A stretch of DNA of 64,000 nucleotides from RPQJ01 sp046347155 (GTDB taxonomy: Bacteria; Pseudomonadota; Gammaproteobacteria; Steroidobacterales; Steroidobacteraceae), in contig JAXMGT010000002.1 in assembly GCA_046347155.1 (NCBI GenBank), forward strand, positions 744,001 to 808,000, given 5' to 3'. Under the pieces are notes generated by a model that had not been told where the DNA came from, did not search any database, and worked only from the letters and a program-made list of their open reading frames with translations. This document shows positions 42,958 to 49,778 of the stretch, piece by piece (the first letter of the stretch is position 1; every line of letters begins with the position of its first letter). A program made the position numbers and the translations under genes.

Positions 42958-42965
42958 ATTATAAT
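42958..42965. promoter_or_regulatory. Overlapping divergent -10 boxes between lptD and amgK
   Basis: ATTATAAT contains TATAAT on both strands: plus strand 42960-42965 (for amgK, leader about 32 nt with GAGG before TTG) and minus strand 42958-42963 (for lptD, 7 nt before its ATG). The two polymerases would compete. No good -35 is visible on either side. Confidence 0.6.
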
Positions 42966-43003
42966 TGCGCGGCCCGCTCCCAGCCGACCTTCCGAGGCCC
43001 CCC

Positions 43004-44038
43004 TTGACCGAACCCCGCCGAGACGACCCCCGGCTCGACCGACTGCGCCACTGGCTCGAGGCCGGGCTGGGCTACCGCGACATGACGATTGCGCCGGCAT
43101 CGGCCGACGCGAGCTTCCGCCGGTATTTCCGGGTGAGCCGTCCGGAGGGTACGCAGGTCGTGATGGACGCGCCGCCGGACAAGGAAAACGTCGTGCCCTA
43201 CCTCGACGTGGCCCGGATGCTGGGCGAGATCGGGGTGCATGCACCGCGCGTGCTCGAGCGCAATGCGGAGGAGGGCTTCCTGCTCCTCACCGACCTCGGG
43301 TCGGTCACGTACCGGATGGCACTCGACGACGCGTCGCGCGCGGCGCCGCTCTACCTCGCGGCGATCGACGCGCTCGTGCGCATCCAGGCGCACGGCGTCG
43401 AGCACGCGAAGCGGCTGCCGCCGTACGACGAGAAACTGCTGCGCTTCGAGATCAGCCTCTACACGGACTGGCTGCTCGGGCGGCACCTCGGGGTCGCGAT
43501 GGACGCTGCCGAGTCCCGGGCGATCGGCGCGGTGTTCGACGCGCTGGTCGAGAATGCGCTCGTGCAGCCGCAGGTGTTCGTGCACCGCGACTACCACTCG
43601 CGCAACCTGATGGTGTGCCCGGGCGACAACCCGGGAATCCTCGATTTCCAGGACGCGGTGCGCGGCCCGATCACCTACGACCTCGTCTCGCTGCTGCGCG
43701 ACTGCTACATCGCGTGGCCGCCCGCGCTGGTGCGCGGCTGGGCACTCGAGTTCCGGCGCCGTGCCGACGCCGCCGGGCTCGACACCGGCGCCGACGAGAC
43801 TGAATTCCTGCGCTGGTTCGACCTGATGGGCGTGCAGCGGCACCTGAAGGCGGCCGGCATCTTCGCGCGGCTCTGGCACCGCGACGGCAAGCCGGGCTAC
43901 CTGCCCGACGTGCCGCGCACGCTCGGCTACGTGGCCGACGCCTGCGACCGCCACGCCGACCTCGCGCCGCTCGGTCGCCAGGTGCGCGAGCGCGTGCTGC
44001 CCGCGGTGATCGCGAGCCTCGGGACGCACCCGCGATGA
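43004..44038 (+). CDS. amgK: N-acetylmuramate/N-acetylglucosamine anomeric kinase AmgK
   Basis: Aminoglycoside-phosphotransferase-fold sugar kinase, 344 aa, that phosphorylates MurNAc and GlcNAc at C1 in peptidoglycan recycling. Active-site motifs: FVHRDYHSRNLMV (catalytic Asp) and GILDFQDAVRGPITYDLVSLLRDCY (metal site). TTG start at 43004 has GAGG 7 nt upstream; the frame extends 13 codons further but over the promoter. It is followed by murU in an ATGA overlap, the defining pair of the recycling bypass. Confidence 0.92.
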   Translation: MTEPRRDDPRLDRLRHWLEAGLGYRDMTIAPASADASFRRYFRVSRPEGTQVVMDAPPDKENVVPYLDVARMLGEIGVHAPRVLERNAEEGFLLLTDLGSVTYRMALDDASRAAPLYLAAIDALVRIQAHGVEHAKRLPPYDEKLLRFEISLYTDWLLGRHLGVAMDAAESRAIGAVFDALVENALVQPQVFVHRDYHSRNLMVCPGDNPGILDFQDAVRGPITYDLVSLLRDCYIAWPPALVRGWALEFRRRADAAGLDTGADETEFLRWFDLMGVQRHLKAAGIFARLWHRDGKPGYLPDVPRTLGYVADACDRHADLAPLGRQVRERVLPAVIASLGTHPR

Positions 44039-44715
44039 AGGCGATGGTGCTCGCGGCCGGGCGCGGCGAGCGCATGCGGCCGCTGACGCTCGAGCGGCCG
44101 AAGCCGCTGCTCGAGGCCGGCGGCGCGCCGCTGATCGTCCATCACCTGCGTGCGCTCCGCGCGGCCGGTTTCGACGACATCGTCGTGAACCTGTCCTGGC
44201 TCGGCGAGCGGATCCGGGCGGCGCTCGGCGACGGGTCAGCGCACGGCGTGCGCATCGCCTGGAGCGAGGAGGGGCCCGAGCCGCTCGAGACGGGTGGCGG
44301 AATCTTCCGGGCGTTGCCGCTGCTCGGACCCGCGCCGTTCCTCGTATTGAACGGCGACGTGTGGACCGACATCGACTATGGCGCACTGCGCGAGGCCCTG
44401 GCCCCGGGCGACCTGGCACACCTGGTGCTGGTGCCGAACCCGGACCACAACCCGACGGGCGACTTCGTGATCGAGCGCGGCCGGGTCGTCGAGGACGCCC
44501 GGCCGGACGCGGAACGGCTGACGTTCTCGGGCGTCGGGATCTATCGGCCGGAACTCTTCGACGGGTGCCGGGACGGCGTGTTCAAGCTGGCGCCGCTGCT
44601 CCGTGCGGCCGCCCGCCAGGGGCGGGTCGGGGCCCGTGTCCACCCGGGCGTCTGGATGGACATCGGGACCCCGGACCGCCTGGCCGAGCTGGATCGGTTA
44701 CTACGTACTAAATAG
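44035..44715 (+). CDS. murU: N-acetylmuramate-1-phosphate uridylyltransferase MurU
   Basis: Nucleotidyltransferase, 226 aa, makes UDP-MurNAc from MurNAc-1-P, bypassing MurA and giving intrinsic fosfomycin tolerance where studied. Signatures: MVLAAGRGERMRPLTLERPKP (NTP/Mg), LVLNGDVWTDIDYG, FSGVGIYRPELF and VWMDIGTPDRLAELD. ATGA overlap with amgK. The palindrome at 44709-44731 overlaps its stop codon. Confidence 0.94.
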   Translation: MKAMVLAAGRGERMRPLTLERPKPLLEAGGAPLIVHHLRALRAAGFDDIVVNLSWLGERIRAALGDGSAHGVRIAWSEEGPEPLETGGGIFRALPLLGPAPFLVLNGDVWTDIDYGALREALAPGDLAHLVLVPNPDHNPTGDFVIERGRVVEDARPDAERLTFSGVGIYRPELFDGCRDGVFKLAPLLRAAARQGRVGARVHPGVWMDIGTPDRLAELDRLLRTK

Positions 44716-44731
44716 GAATCATTCCTATTTA
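44709..44731. promoter_or_regulatory. 23-bp perfect palindrome resembling a Fur operator
   Basis: Arms TAAATAGGAAT and ATTCCTATTTA flank a single C. The 21-bp core agrees at 16 positions with the Fur-box form AAATGAGAATGATTCTCATTT known from many proteobacteria and has the 9-1-9 symmetry. A 1-nt spacer and no T tract rule out a terminator. It spans the murU stop and lies 63 nt before the Cys-rich gene, whose promoter it could control. Fur binding is inferred. Confidence 0.65.
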
Positions 44732-44794
44732 CAACCGGCCCGGGTTCGGGCAGGGTGGGGTCACCGTGCACAGGCACCCGAGGACCGTCCCGTC

Positions 44795-45301
44795 ATGGCC
44801 GAGTACCCGTCCGTATCCCCGCCGCCCGGCCCGCCCGGCCGCGACCTGGCCCGCTGCGCCGAGGTCTCGATCTGCGACCTGTCCGGTGCCGAGCAGTTCC
44901 TCGTGTGGGCGATCCGGTGGCGGACGTCGGCACAGGACGACGCGGAGTTCGCCGAGGAGTGCCTGACCGACTCGTTCTCCCGCGCCGGGATGCCCGATGC
45001 GCTGCCGGCACTCCGGGAATTCGTCTGCGCGGCCTGCCCGATGCAACTCGACTGCCCGGCGAGCCGGCGGCTCGGCTGCTGGCGCCTGAACCGCCTCGAG
45101 GCGCACGCGCTGCACGCGGTCGCCTGCCTGCAGGCCGGGCTCCTCGGCGAGGCGTGGCTCACGCTCCGGGCCGTCGTCCCGGACGCAAGCGTGCCCGCCG
45201 CGCTCGAGTCGCTGCAGGCGCTCGGCGAGGCGGTCGTCCGTTCCGGCGGCACGATCCGGCGCTGGGCCGGCAGCCCGGCGCTCACGGCAACCCGTCACTG
45301 A
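44795..45301 (+). CDS. Cysteine-rich protein of unknown function downstream of a Fur-like operator
   Basis: 168 aa, not recognised. It has eight cysteines, four clustered as C-x2-C-x5-C-x7-C in FVCAACPMQLDCPASRRLGCW, suggesting a metal or Fe-S site, and others in ARCAEVSIC, EEC and VACLQ. N-terminus is Pro-rich; no signal peptide or membrane segment, so cytoplasmic. The ATG is preceded by CCGAGGA. The Fur-box-like palindrome 63 nt upstream suggests iron-responsive expression. The ORF extends upstream through the palindrome but that part is not convincing coding. Confidence 0.6.
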   Translation: MAEYPSVSPPPGPPGRDLARCAEVSICDLSGAEQFLVWAIRWRTSAQDDAEFAEECLTDSFSRAGMPDALPALREFVCAACPMQLDCPASRRLGCWRLNRLEAHALHAVACLQAGLLGEAWLTLRAVVPDASVPAALESLQALGEAVVRSGGTIRRWAGSPALTATRH

Positions 45302-45407
45302 CTCACCCCGACACGCGCCTTCGCGGGTCTTGCGGCAGAATGCCGGCGCGGCCGACCCGGGTGCGATGCCCCGCGACCGGCGGTGTCGCACGCCCAGGAG
45401 CGCCACG

Positions 45408-46388
45408 ATGAAGAAGCCCGTCGCCCGCAGCAGACCTGCCGCCCGCAAGGCCGCGGTCCGCAAGACCGCGAAGCCGGCCCCGCCGCCGCGCGCTGCACGC
45501 GTCGCCGCGCTGAAGCCGGGTCACTACGCGGACGGCCTGCCGCTAGACGACATCCAGTACCTCGAGTGCAAGCTGATCCTGCGCACGAACGAGTTCACGT
45601 CGCCGAAGGGCTTCAGGAAGTACGCGAAACTCGTTGCGCGTGCGGCGGAGGACTGCGGCGTCGACTTCGACCAGAAGCCCGCGCGCGGATCGCGGCCGGC
45701 CATCCGCGAGGTGATGTTCCTCGACTCGAAGGATTTCCGGCTCTACAACAATGCTTACATCCTGCGCCGGCGCGTGCGATTCGAGGACGGCTTCCCGGTG
45801 GAGGAACCCGAAGTCGTCTTCAAGTTCCGCCACCCGGATCAGCAGCGCGCCGCCGAGCTCGACGTGCGGCCCCGGATACCGGGCGCCTACAAGATCAAGT
45901 TCAAGGCCGAGGCGCTGCCGCTGAAGGACCGCGTGGGCGGCTACCGGCTGCTCTTCTCGCACAACGTGCAGTTCCCGCTCAGCCACGCCCCCGAGGGCGA
46001 CCGGCTGGCGATGGCGAACGTGGTCGAGGTGTTCCCCGCGCTCGGGCCACTCTGGCCCTCGCGCAAGGGCCACGTCGAGCTCGTGAACCGGACCATCGTC
46101 GAGGAGGTGCTGCAGGACCTCGGCACGCTCGACTTCGGCAAGGGCGTCACGGCGGACGCGAACGTCGCGCTGTGGCGCACGCGCGGTGAGCACCAGCCGC
46201 TCGTCGGCGAATTCGCCTACCAGGTGAAGTTCAAGGAGCGCGACGAGGTGCACGACAAGGCCCGCGACCGCTGCGCCCGGTTCTTCATCCGGCTGCAGGA
46301 GATCGGCGCGGACTGGCTCTACCTCGGCGCCACGAAGACCGCGATGGTCTACCGTCTCCACGGCAACGCGCCGCAGGCGCACGAATGA
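45408..46388 (+). CDS. CYTH-like (triphosphate tunnel) protein
   Basis: 326 aa. The lysine/arginine/alanine-rich first ~30 residues look disordered; then YLECKLILRTNEF resembles the ExExK-like first strand of CYTH proteins, FLDSKDFRLYNNAYILRRRVRF matches the CYTH 'F-D-T-x-D-x-x-L...LRxR' block, and EVVFKFRHPD and YKIKFKAEALPLKD give further basic strands. CYTH enzymes act on triphosphorylated compounds. AGGAG precedes the ATG. Assignment is by pattern only and might be wrong. Confidence 0.55.
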   Translation: MKKPVARSRPAARKAAVRKTAKPAPPPRAARVAALKPGHYADGLPLDDIQYLECKLILRTNEFTSPKGFRKYAKLVARAAEDCGVDFDQKPARGSRPAIREVMFLDSKDFRLYNNAYILRRRVRFEDGFPVEEPEVVFKFRHPDQQRAAELDVRPRIPGAYKIKFKAEALPLKDRVGGYRLLFSHNVQFPLSHAPEGDRLAMANVVEVFPALGPLWPSRKGHVELVNRTIVEEVLQDLGTLDFGKGVTADANVALWRTRGEHQPLVGEFAYQVKFKERDEVHDKARDRCARFFIRLQEIGADWLYLGATKTAMVYRLHGNAPQAHE

Positions 46389-46413
46389 CGCCGGGCCAGG
46401 CGTCGGTGGCGCC

Positions 46414-46947
46414 GTGAACGCAGGGCAGCGCTTTCGCGCCGACGACCTGCGCGGCGTGCACTACGCCGTGAGCCTGTTCATCTCTTCGACGATCCTCTGG
46501 TTCATCGTCGGCTACCTCGGCGACACGAGCCCGATCTGGGCCGTGAGTTCGATGGTGGCCACCAGCGACCCGCAGGTGACCCAGGCGCTGCAGACCTTCT
46601 GGGGCCGCATCCTGAACACGCTGCTCGGCTGCGCGGTCGGGCTCGTGTTCATCGCGGTCGGACACTCGCACTGGGAGATGCCGTTCGCGATGGCCGTGAC
46701 GGTGCTGATCTCGACGTACGTCATCCGGATCCCGGCGATGTGGCGCCAGGCGCCGATCACGGCGGCGATCGTCATCGCCGGCGGGCTCGAGCATCACGCG
46801 CGCATGGCCGGCATGGAACTCGGCGTGAACCGGGTCGGGCAGGTGCTGCTCGGCTGCGTCGTCGGGATCGTCGTGGCCTGGAGCCTGTCGAAAGTCTGGC
46901 CGCTGCCGCCCGGCCCGGCGGGGAAGAAGGACGGCGGCGGAGGCTGA
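46414..46947 (+). CDS. FUSC-like small membrane protein
   Basis: 177 aa, GTG start, about five hydrophobic segments: YAVSLFISSTILWFIVGYLG, a SPIWAVSSMVATSDP loop, WGRILNTLLGCAVGLVFIAVG, MPFAMAVTVLISTYVI and VGQVLLGCVVGIVVAWSL. The P-x-W-A-x-S/T-x-x-V and R-x-x-x-T-x-x-G-x-x-x-G pattern matches FUSC/ArAE aromatic-acid-exporter membrane domains, but at half length. It follows the CYTH-like gene by 25 nt. Ends with a Gly/Lys tail. Confidence 0.75.
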   Translation: MNAGQRFRADDLRGVHYAVSLFISSTILWFIVGYLGDTSPIWAVSSMVATSDPQVTQALQTFWGRILNTLLGCAVGLVFIAVGHSHWEMPFAMAVTVLISTYVIRIPAMWRQAPITAAIVIAGGLEHHARMAGMELGVNRVGQVLLGCVVGIVVAWSLSKVWPLPPGPAGKKDGGGG

Positions 46948-46962
46948 CGGCCGGCCGGTGGC

Positions 46963-47535
46963 CTAGGGCGGCGTCGTGACTGCGTCGCCGCGCGCGACCG
47001 GGTAGCCGAGGTCCACCCAGTTGCTGTCGAAGTCCGAAGGCAGGTAGAGCACCTTCACGTTCGTGAAGCCGAGCCGGGCGAGCGCCGCCCAGGCGCCGCC
47101 GACGTTGCGGCAGTGGTCCCACGGGCAGCAGCCGCAATAGATCACGACGAATGTCGAACGCGGCAGCTTCGTGACCCGCGCGCGCAGCGCGGCGATCCCA
47201 TCATCGTCCTCGCCGGGCCCGATGTACTCGGCACCCGGGACGTGGCTGCGGTCGTAGAGCACTTTCGCGCCGACCTGCAGCACGAGCGGGCGCTCGTTCG
47301 CGGGCGCATCGAGCAGCGCGACCAGCGCCCCGGGCTCGATTCGCGCCGACGCCGGGATCGTGTCGGCCCGGACGTAGGTGTAGCCGGCGAACGCAGGCGC
47401 CGAGACTGCGATCAGCGCGAGTGCGAGGACTGTGCGGGCAACCCGCGCCGCGATCCTGTGCGTCGCGCGCGACTTCGCGGCGAGGGTGGGTGTGCGCACG
47501 ACAATCCCGTTGGCGTCGGCCGGCGGCCGGTGCAC
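46963..47535 (-). CDS. Exported rhodanese-like protein
   Basis: 190 aa (GTG start; GTG codons a little downstream are also possible). A signal peptide is seen at TVLALALIAVSAPAFA. The body is a rhodanese domain: IEPGALVALLDAP, RSHVPGAEYIGPGE and the active-site loop VIYCGCCPWDHCRNVGGAW. The loop is unusual: four cysteines in seven-eight residues and no compact C-x4-R. Periplasmic sulfur transfer or copper/oxidative function is possible; the substrate is unknown. It converges with the FUSC-like gene. Confidence 0.8.
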   Translation of the reverse strand: MHRPPADANGIVVRTPTLAAKSRATHRIAARVARTVLALALIAVSAPAFAGYTYVRADTIPASARIEPGALVALLDAPANERPLVLQVGAKVLYDRSHVPGAEYIGPGEDDDGIAALRARVTKLPRSTFVVIYCGCCPWDHCRNVGGAWAALARLGFTNVKVLYLPSDFDSNWVDLGYPVARGDAVTTPP

Positions 47536-47625
47536 CGTACGTTACCATGGGGTCCCGGGTCGCCAGGCCCCGACGAGCGGACGATCCCTGATGCGCATGC
47601 GCCCCCGCCCGACGAGAGGTCCCCG

Positions 47626-48201
47626 ATGACCGTGGAACGCCCCGCAACGCGCGTGCTCGGCGTGCAGGTCGGCCGGGTCGCGCCGCTGGTCGCGGGCGGT
47701 CGCGAGGTGATGACCGGAATCGTGAAGCACGCCGCCGGCGGCGCGGTCAACGTGCGTCCGCTCGGACTCGAAGGTGACGAGCAGGCCGACCTCACGGTGC
47801 ACGGCGGCCTCGCGAAGGCCGTCTACGCGTACCCGGTCGAGCACTATCCATACTGGAGCCGACAACGGCGCGAGATCGGGCTCGACCCGGACCTGCCGTA
47901 CGGCGCGCTCGGCGAGAACCTGACCGTCACGGGCCTGCTCGAGCGCGAGCTGTACGTCGGCGACGTGCTGCGGTTCGCCGGCTGCGAACTGCGGGTGACC
48001 CAGCCGCGCAGCCCCTGCTACAAGTTCGTCGCCCACTTCGGCGACCCGCAGGCCGCGCGCAAGATGATCGAGACGGGCTACAGCGGCTTCTATCTCGCGG
48101 TGGACCGCCCCGGCCGACTGTCGGCCGGCGAGGCGTTCGAGCTCGTGCCGGGGCCCCGCGAGGTGGCGCTCATGACGTTGTTCCCGTCGAGGCGACGCTG
48201 A
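47626..48201 (+). CDS. MOSC-domain protein (YiiM-like)
   Basis: 191 aa beta-barrel protein that presumably handles sulfur or molybdenum cofactor-dependent detoxification, like YiiM (6-hydroxylaminopurine resistance). Seen: LGLEGDEQADLTVHGGLAKAVYAYP, YGALGENLTVTGL and the conserved Cys in TQPRSPCYKF. ATG start at 47626; the frame is open further upstream but overlaps the rhodanese gene. Ends directly against the convergent TerC gene (adjacent stop codons). Confidence 0.88.
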   Translation: MTVERPATRVLGVQVGRVAPLVAGGREVMTGIVKHAAGGAVNVRPLGLEGDEQADLTVHGGLAKAVYAYPVEHYPYWSRQRREIGLDPDLPYGALGENLTVTGLLERELYVGDVLRFAGCELRVTQPRSPCYKFVAHFGDPQAARKMIETGYSGFYLAVDRPGRLSAGEAFELVPGPREVALMTLFPSRRR

Positions 48202-49197
48202 TCAGGCCGTCTGCGCCCGGCCGGGGCGCGTGCCCCGGGTCTTCCACAGCGACACCAGCACGCCGCCCGCGATCAGGCCGAAGGTCACCGTCAGCGAGAT
48301 CGCCGCCGGCACCTTGCCGACGATGCCGACCAGGAAGATCTTCGCCCCGATGAAGACGAGCACCAGTGCGAGCGCGTACTTCAGGTACGTGAAGCGGTGG
48401 ATCATCGCGGCCAGCGCGAAGTAGAGCGCACGCAGCCCGAGGATCGCGAAGATGTTGCTCGTGTAGACGATGAACGGGTCGGTCGTGATCGCGAAGATCG
48501 CCGGCACCGAGTCAACCGCGAACACGAGGTCCACGAACTCCACGAGCACGAGTGCGAGGAAGAGCGGCGTGGCATGGCGCTCGAGCCGGCCGGTCGCCGG
48601 GTCGCGCTCGCGCACCCAGAACGCGTTGCCCCGCAGCCCGTCGGTGAGCCGCATGTGGCGCTTCAGGAACCGGAGCAACGGGTTGTTCGCGATGTCGGGC
48701 ATGTGGTCCGCGATCACCCACATCTTGATGCCGGTGAAGACCAGGAACGCGCCGAACAGGTACAGCACCCAGCTGAACTCGCTGACCAGCGTGGCGCCGA
48801 GCGCGATCATCATCGCGCGCAGCACGATGACGCCCAGGATGCCCCAGAACAGCACGCGGTGCTGGTACTGCCGCGGGATCGCGAAGAAGCTGAAGATCAG
48901 CGCGATCACGAACACGTTGTCCATCGAGAGCGACTTCTCGATCATGAACCCCGTGTAGAAGTCCATGCCGCTCTGCACGCCCATGTACCACCAGACCCAG
49001 GCGCCGAATGCCAGCGCGACCGCGATGTAGCCGCCCGAGAGCAGCAGGCTTTCGCGGATCCCGATCTCGTGGTCGTCCCGGTGCAGCACGCCGAGGTCGA
49101 ACGCGAGCAGCGTGACGACGATGCCGACGAACGCGAGCCACGCCCAGGCGGGCTTGCCGAGGAAGTCGGCGGCGAGGAACCCGATCAGCGTTTCCAT
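48202..49197 (-). CDS. TerC/Alx-family membrane protein
   Basis: 331 aa, about nine transmembrane helices. TerC signature: FMIEKSLSMDNVFVIALIFSFF and later LVEFVDLVFAVDSVPAIFAITTDPFIVYTSN, with the paired acidic residues in membrane helices thought to bind a metal. Probable Mn2+ export or membrane-protein metalation role. It follows the small membrane gene at 49213 by 15 nt and is likely co-transcribed. I saw no yybP-ykoY riboswitch in front. Confidence 0.93.
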   Translation of the reverse strand: METLIGFLAADFLGKPAWAWLAFVGIVVTLLAFDLGVLHRDDHEIGIRESLLLSGGYIAVALAFGAWVWWYMGVQSGMDFYTGFMIEKSLSMDNVFVIALIFSFFAIPRQYQHRVLFWGILGVIVLRAMMIALGATLVSEFSWVLYLFGAFLVFTGIKMWVIADHMPDIANNPLLRFLKRHMRLTDGLRGNAFWVRERDPATGRLERHATPLFLALVLVEFVDLVFAVDSVPAIFAITTDPFIVYTSNIFAILGLRALYFALAAMIHRFTYLKYALALVLVFIGAKIFLVGIVGKVPAAISLTVTFGLIAGGVLVSLWKTRGTRPGRAQTA

Positions 49198-49212
49198 GGA
49201 GTGCCTCGCCGG

Positions 49213-49614
49213 TCAGGTCGTGAAAGGGAGTGCGCCGGCCGGTGCGCGGCGACGCAGGCCGGCGAGTAATCGACCGCCGAACAGTCCGAGCACCAGCAGC
49301 GCCAGGGTGCCGACGCCCCACACCATCCAGATCAACGCGGACAACCCTCCGGCCAGCGTGGGCGCGAGGGCCAGCAATCCGTCGACGACCGGGCCCAGCG
49401 CCGAGAGTGACGCCGTGACCGCGGTGGCCAGTTCGGCCGGGACCCACGGCGCCAGCCACTCCGGGATGCCGAGCGTCGCAGCCGCGGCGGTGCCGTCGGC
49501 CAGCGCGCCGGCATTCGCGGCCGTCCAGGTCACGACCGCGTGCAGTGCCCAGGCCGCGAGCGACCAGAGCAGCAGCACCATCAGGACCAGCGACCAGCCG
49601 AGCGCGTGGAACAC
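49213..49614 (-). CDS. Small alanine/leucine-rich membrane protein
   Basis: 133 aa with a GTG start at 49614 (upstream codons of the frame are cysteine/proline-rich and lie in an A/T-rich intergenic stretch, so rejected). Predicted helices: SLVLMVLLLWSLAAWALHAVV at the N-terminus and LIWMVWGVGTLALLVLGLF near the C-terminus, with an amphipathic Ala/Leu middle. No family recognised. Upstream of terC on the same strand. Confidence 0.6.
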   Translation of the reverse strand: MFHALGWSLVLMVLLLWSLAAWALHAVVTWTAANAGALADGTAAAATLGIPEWLAPWVPAELATAVTASLSALGPVVDGLLALAPTLAGGLSALIWMVWGVGTLALLVLGLFGGRLLAGLRRRAPAGALPFTT

Positions 49615-49743
49615 GATTGCAACCTGGGTAGGAATCGGAGGCGCGGATGATGCAGGGTTCGTTCGCTGACATAAAGCAGACAAACAAAGACCCATCCGCA
49701 GGAAAAAACGGATGAAAAAAAGCGCCCAGGGGGTCGTGTGCAA
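49615..49743. other. A/T-enriched divergent intergenic region
   Basis: Separates the minus-strand small membrane/terC pair from the plus-strand AbgT gene. It is markedly richer in A and T than its surroundings, with oligo-A runs at 49703-49708 and 49715-49721 and a 6-bp inverted repeat CATCCG (49693-49698)/CGGATG (49709-49714). No coding signal; probably holds the promoter of the minus-strand pair. Confidence 0.5.
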
Positions 49744-49772
49744 TTGTCCGGCACCCGGGCCGACTGGATAAT
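49744..49772 (+). promoter_or_regulatory. Sigma70-like promoter for the AbgT gene
   Basis: TTGTCC (49744-49749), 17-nt spacer, GATAAT (49767-49772). The ATG of the gene follows after exactly 6 nt, so transcription should start at the A of the ATG: a leaderless mRNA. Confidence 0.6.
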
Positions 49773-49778
49773 CCGGCC

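Noticed and set aside
49693..49714. Candidate intrinsic terminator CATCCG...CGGATG followed by A residues
   Set aside because: The stem is only 6 bp with a 10-nt loop, and neither strand has a stem followed by a T tract.
49615..49740. Possible yybP-ykoY manganese riboswitch before the terC region
   Set aside because: The conserved GGGGAGUAG-type segments and the expected paired elements are not present on the minus strand.
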